Assembly (NCBI GenBank): GCA_037130455.1
Contig: JBAXSZ010000011.1
Location: 1 to 35,071, forward strand
DNA: 35,071 nucleotides
From: CAIMZW01 sp037130455
GTDB taxonomy: Bacteria > Actinomycetota > Actinomycetes > Nanopelagicales > Nanopelagicaceae
Direction of reading: 5' to 3'
Below, piece after piece: positions 31,707 to 35,071 of this stretch. The notes beneath the pieces were generated by a model. That model was not told where the DNA came from and did no database searches. It worked only from the letters and a program-made list of their open reading frames with translations. Made by a program: the position numbers and the translations under genes. Every line of letters starts with the position of its first letter. Position 1 is the first letter of the stretch.

Positions 31707-32925
31707 TGAAATTGTCCAAAGAAGAACGATAAAAGTTCTGACGGCGGCGCAAATTCTCAATGGTGTAGGCGTCACTGGCACCGTAGCTGCCGGTTCACTT
31801 TTAGTATCTTCAATTTCCCATTCCGAGTCTTTAGCCGGTCTTGCTCAAACTACGGCGGTTTTGGGCGCTGCCGCAATGGCTCTGCCTTTAGCAAAATTAA
31901 CCCAGCGGGGTGGAAGACGATTAGCGCTTTCGACTGGATATTCGGTTGCAGTGGCAGGTTCTATTTTCGCCATATTGGGGGGTGTCCACCGCAATTTATT
32001 CCTCATGCTTCTTGGGACCTTCTTAGTTGGTGCCGCCTCAGCATCAGGATATCAGGCAAGATTTGCGGCCATTGATTTAGCTTCCGATGCCCAACGATCG
32101 AAGAATTTATCTTTCGTAGTTTGGGGATCCACAATCGGTGCAGTCACCGGCCCCAATTTGATGCAACCAGCCGGTCATCTTGCTCAGAGTCTTGGGCTTC
32201 CAAGACTGGTTGGCCCATATTTGATTTCGGCAAGCACCTTGGTATTCGCAACATTGGTAATCCTAATTTTATTAAGGCCCGATCCATTTCTAGTCGCTCA
32301 CTCCATTTCTCAAGCATCAGGCAAGAAGAAGCATGAGACCACCAAGGCAGCGCTGCAACATATTCGTCAAAATCCAGAGTCACTATTCGCAATTGCAGCA
32401 GTTGCTATTGGGCATTTAGCGATGGTTTCAATCATGGTAATGACTCCCGTCCATATGGCTCACGTTGATGTCACTTTGCGGGTCATCGGGCTAGTAATCA
32501 GCGTGCATGTCTTAGGTATGTATGCATTTTCTCCGCTCGTTGGCTCGTTGAGCGACCGATACGGACGTATGGTTGTTATTCGATTGGGAGTGCTTCTTCT
32601 GCTCTGCTCTGCGGTAATTTCAGGAACTGCATCAGGAATGGATTCGGTCCGTTTGGGCATTGGACTCTTCTTGCTGGGTCTGGGTTGGTCACTAACACTG
32701 ATCGGCGGATCTACTCTTCTTTCCGAATCAGTAGATATGTCGATGCGTCCTTCTTCGCAAGGAGCAAGTGATTTGGTGATGAACTTAGTTGGAGCGTTGG
32801 GTGGTGCTAGCGCAGGGGTAATTATTGGGGCCTTCTCCTATGGGTGGTTATGCTTTTTTGCTGCGGTTCCAGTTCTTTTCTTAGGTCTGTGGTCTTACCG
32901 TTTGACGAACAAGTCCATGAAATGA
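31660..32925 (+). CDS. MFS transporter, probable exporter
   Basis: This is a ~421-residue major facilitator protein with about 12 membrane segments, beginning VLTAAQILNGVGVTGTVAAG. The conserved loop after span 8 is GSLSDRYGRMVVIRLG; the loop after span 2 is LAKLTQRGGRRLAL. The start is uncertain: ATG 31660 and GTG 31681 both lie inside copy 4 of the ATP-grasp array and neither has a good ribosome binding site, so coupling is likely. Drug- and metabolite-exporting MFS proteins look like this. Its position suggests it exports or imports what the ATP-grasp enzymes make or use. The 3' end overlaps the convergent prpD by 31 bases. Confidence 0.82.
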   Translation: MNSILNWVIGGSKITNEIVQRRTIKVLTAAQILNGVGVTGTVAAGSLLVSSISHSESLAGLAQTTAVLGAAAMALPLAKLTQRGGRRLALSTGYSVAVAGSIFAILGGVHRNLFLMLLGTFLVGAASASGYQARFAAIDLASDAQRSKNLSFVVWGSTIGAVTGPNLMQPAGHLAQSLGLPRLVGPYLISASTLVFATLVILILLRPDPFLVAHSISQASGKKKHETTKAALQHIRQNPESLFAIAAVAIGHLAMVSIMVMTPVHMAHVDVTLRVIGLVISVHVLGMYAFSPLVGSLSDRYGRMVVIRLGVLLLLCSAVISGTASGMDSVRLGIGLFLLGLGWSLTLIGGSTLLSESVDMSMRPSSQGASDLVMNLVGALGGASAGVIIGAFSYGWLCFFAAVPVLFLGLWSYRLTNKSMK

Positions 32926-34349
32926 TCGACCGGAGTATTTATCAATCGCGAATAATCTAAAGTGAGGTCCAGTATTTTTTTCTGCTGGGCAGAATCGAAT
33001 ATGCGATTTAAGTTAATTTTGTATTTTTCGATAAGAAGTGGGATTCCTTCGCTTCTTCGGCGTGCATGACCAATGGGATATTCGACCACTATTTCCTCGC
33101 TGGTAGAACCATCTAAAAAGTCAATGGTGATTGCGTTTGCGATAGAACGTTTTTCGGGGTCGTGGTAATCCTTAGAAAAAGAAGCATCTTCAACACAAGT
33201 GATCTTTTCGCGAAGCGAATCAATCCGTGGATCTGCAGCGACATTGTCTTCATAATCTCTGGCCGTAAGTCGGCCAAAAATGAGAGGAATTGCGACCATG
33301 TATTGAATGCAATGATCGCGGTCGGCTGGATTGTTAAGGGGGCCCTGCTTATCGATAATGCGAATACATGCTTCATGAGTCCTGATCGTCACCGCAGCAA
33401 TGTCTTCAACTCTCTTTCCAGAGTTCGTCATCCATCGATGCAAGGTCATCGCGGCTTCTACGCCAGTCTGCGAATGGAATTCGGCAGGAAAGGAGATCTT
33501 AAAGAGAATATTTTCCATAACATATGAGCCGTAAGGACGTTGAAAGGTGAAAGGATTTCCTTTGAAGGAAACGTCATAAAATCCCCACGTTTTTGCCGAA
33601 AGGGCCGAGGGATAGCCCATCTCACCGGCTTTAGCCATCAAGGCAAGACGTACCGCCCGCGAAGTTGCATCCCCAGCCGCCCATGATTTACGAGAACCGG
33701 CATTGGGAAAGTGGCGATAGGTGCGAAGCGCTTGCCCATCTACCCAAGCCAAGGAGACAGCGCTCAAGATCTGATCTCGAGTAAGCCCCATCATTTGTGC
33801 CACAACAGCGGTGGAAGCAACCTTGACAAGTACTACGTGATCTAAGCCCACCTTGTTGAAAGAATTTTCCAAAGCTAAACAACCCTGAATCTCATGGGCT
33901 TTGATCATGGCGGTCAAGACGGTCTTTATAGTCGGGGAATCCTTGCCTTCCGAATGGGAATTTCTAGATAACCAATCCGCAGTTGCCAGGATGGCTCCCA
34001 AATTATCTGATGGGTGCCCCCATTCTGCGGCTAGCCAAGTGTCATTAAAATCCAACCAGCGAATCGCAGCGCCAATATTGAAAGCTCCTTGAACTGGGTC
34101 TAGTTCGTAATTAGTCCCAGGTACTCGCACGCCATTTGTGGTTGTAACACCAGGGACTACTGGCCCCATTAACTTCGTACAAGCTGGATATTCCAACGCC
34201 TCTAATCCGCAACCGATGGTATCTAGCAAACAATTCCATGCGGTTTGATAGGCAACTTCGGAATTGATTTGGTAGTTAAGAACATAATCAACGATATCGA
34301 CGATCTCTTGGTCAAACGGTTGGGCACTCTTGGCAAAGCTGCTCGACAT
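32895..34349 (-). CDS. prpD: 2-methylcitrate dehydratase (MmgE/PrpD family)
   Basis: This 484-residue protein matches PrpD: LLDTIGCGLEALEYPACTKL, the conserved WLDFNDTWLAAEWGHPSDNL, RTYRHFPNAGSRKSWAAGDA and QTGVEAAMTL. It dehydrates 2-methylcitrate in the methylcitrate cycle that turns propionyl-CoA into pyruvate and succinate. TAGGA lies 5 bases before the ATG. It follows the prpC-like gene by 20 bases on the same strand. prpB and the regulator are not in the window. Confidence 0.9.
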   Translation of the reverse strand: MSSSFAKSAQPFDQEIVDIVDYVLNYQINSEVAYQTAWNCLLDTIGCGLEALEYPACTKLMGPVVPGVTTTNGVRVPGTNYELDPVQGAFNIGAAIRWLDFNDTWLAAEWGHPSDNLGAILATADWLSRNSHSEGKDSPTIKTVLTAMIKAHEIQGCLALENSFNKVGLDHVVLVKVASTAVVAQMMGLTRDQILSAVSLAWVDGQALRTYRHFPNAGSRKSWAAGDATSRAVRLALMAKAGEMGYPSALSAKTWGFYDVSFKGNPFTFQRPYGSYVMENILFKISFPAEFHSQTGVEAAMTLHRWMTNSGKRVEDIAAVTIRTHEACIRIIDKQGPLNNPADRDHCIQYMVAIPLIFGRLTARDYEDNVAADPRIDSLREKITCVEDASFSKDYHDPEKRSIANAITIDFLDGSTSEEIVVEYPIGHARRRSEGIPLLIEKYKINLNRIFDSAQQKKILDLTLDYSRLINTPVDHFMDLFVKR

Positions 34350-34369
34350 GCGATTCCTATTCTTTGGGA

Positions 34370-35071
34370 TTACCTCTGGGCAAGTGGAATGAATTCTTGG
34401 TCTTCTGGACCAACATAGTTTGCGGTGGGGCGAATTATTTTATTGTCGTTGCGTTGTTCAATGATGTGGGCGGACCACCCAGAGGTTCGAGCCATAACAA
34501 ATAAAGGAGTAAAGAATGAGGTGGGAATTTTCATAGCGTGATAGGCAACTGCCGAAAACCAATCCGCATTAGGGAACATGTTTTTGACATCCCACATCAC
34601 AACTTCTAATCTTTCGGCAATATCAAACAACTTCATGGAACCTGCAGTTTGCGAAAGTTCTCGAGAAATCTGTTTCACAATTGCATTCCTGGGATCAGAA
34701 ATCGTATAGACCGGATGACCGAAGCCAATCACAACTTCTTTTCTTTCTACGCGCTCACGGATATCTTTTTCTGCTTCATCTGCATTTGCATAGCGCTCCT
34801 GTATTTCCAGTGCGACCTCATTGGCACCACCATGCTTTGGTCCGCGAAGCGCTCCAATTCCGCCACAAATGCTTGAGAAGATATCGGAACCAGTTCCTGC
34901 TATGACCCTGGCAGTAAATGTAGAAGCATTAAATTCGTGTTCTGCGTAAAGAATGAGTGAAGAATGCATTGCTTTTATCCATTGGGAGCTGGGTTTTTCT
35001 CCATGGAGAAGATAGAGAAAATGGCCCCCGATCGAATCTTCATCGGACTCGACTTCGATCCTCTTCCCGCT
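34370..35071 (-). CDS. prpC: 2-methylcitrate synthase / citrate synthase, 5' end cut by window edge
   Basis: The frame stays open from 34370 to the end of the window, so the gene starts beyond 35071; the methionine at 34969 is internal. Translated upstream of it, the protein reads GGHFLYLLHGEKPSSQWIKA and continues LILYAEHEFNASTFTARVIA, classic citrate-synthase-family blocks. Later come GALRGPKHGGANEVALEI (active-site His in KHGGA), GFGHPVYTISDPR and the Asp of NADWFSAVAYHAM. With prpD next to it, 2-methylcitrate synthase is more likely than the TCA-cycle enzyme. Confidence 0.88.
   Translation of the reverse strand, partial: SGKRIEVESDEDSIGGHFLYLLHGEKPSSQWIKAMHSSLILYAEHEFNASTFTARVIAGTGSDIFSSICGGIGALRGPKHGGANEVALEIQERYANADEAEKDIRERVERKEVVIGFGHPVYTISDPRNAIVKQISRELSQTAGSMKLFDIAERLEVVMWDVKNMFPNADWFSAVAYHAMKIPTSFFTPLFVMARTSGWSAHIIEQRNDNKIIRPTANYVGPEDQEFIPLAQR

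Overview
The window looks like chromosomal DNA of an actinobacterium with modest GC content and very tight gene packing. Overlapping stop/start codons are frequent, most gaps are under 100 bases, and no gene-free stretch exceeds 300 bases. The gene content (many sugar importers, small regulators, MtnK/MtnA and RhaD-type sugar enzymes, PrpC/PrpD) would fit a streamlined aquatic lineage such as the Nanopelagicales (acI). That assignment is inference; no marker gene in the window settles it.

Region 1 (1-8203) is a tRNA-anchored island. The window opens inside a tRNA-Tyr(GUA) gene, at the anticodon. Copies of the 3' part of that tRNA recur in the same orientation at 75-123 (degenerate), 6686-6767 and 8167-8203. 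They bracket two cargo blocks. The first (124-6685) is a minus-strand sugar-uptake module: LacI regulator, alpha/alpha-barrel glycosidase, small membrane protein, MalG- and MalF-type permeases and a binding protein. A clear promoter and a perfect palindromic operator lie in front of the binding-protein gene. The second block (6768-8166) is AT-rich and holds a broken UDP-glucuronate decarboxylase fragment and a glycosyltransferase-like gene. No integrase is visible.

Region 2 (8191-21375) is a sugar-catabolic locus built around a divergent GntR/HutC regulator. To the left are gntR and a PfkB-family kinase. To the right is a long, tightly coupled operon: MtnA-like isomerase, RhaD-type aldolase fused to a short-chain dehydrogenase, an RbsB/RbsA/RbsC-type importer, MtnK-like kinase, a SnoaL/NTF2-like protein, a two-subunit transketolase and a RuBisCO-like protein. 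The enzymes suggest import of a ribose-like sugar, anomeric phosphorylation, isomerisation to a ketose-1-phosphate, then aldol cleavage and/or RuBisCO-like plus transketolase chemistry. I do not recognise this combination as a described pathway.

Region 3 (21612-25317) holds a zinc alcohol dehydrogenase, an IlvD/Edd-type sugar-acid dehydratase and an SMP-30-type lactonase. This is the set expected for non-phosphorylative oxidation of a sugar. Region 4 (25421-27590) is a sulfur module: a sulfide:quinone oxidoreductase-like flavoprotein, a DsrC/TusE-like protein and a DsrE2-like protein, behind a CsoR/CstR-like inverted repeat. Region 5 (27618-32925) has four consecutive paralogues, each an N-terminal four-cysteine zinc ribbon joined to a TupA-like ATP-grasp domain, followed by an MFS transporter. 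Region 6 (32895-35071, minus) is prpD and the 5'-truncated prpC of the 2-methylcitrate cycle.

The strongest candidates for undescribed biology are the RuBisCO-like/transketolase/MtnK-MtnA operon, the four-gene zinc-ribbon ATP-grasp array with its exporter, and the tRNA-Tyr cassette island.
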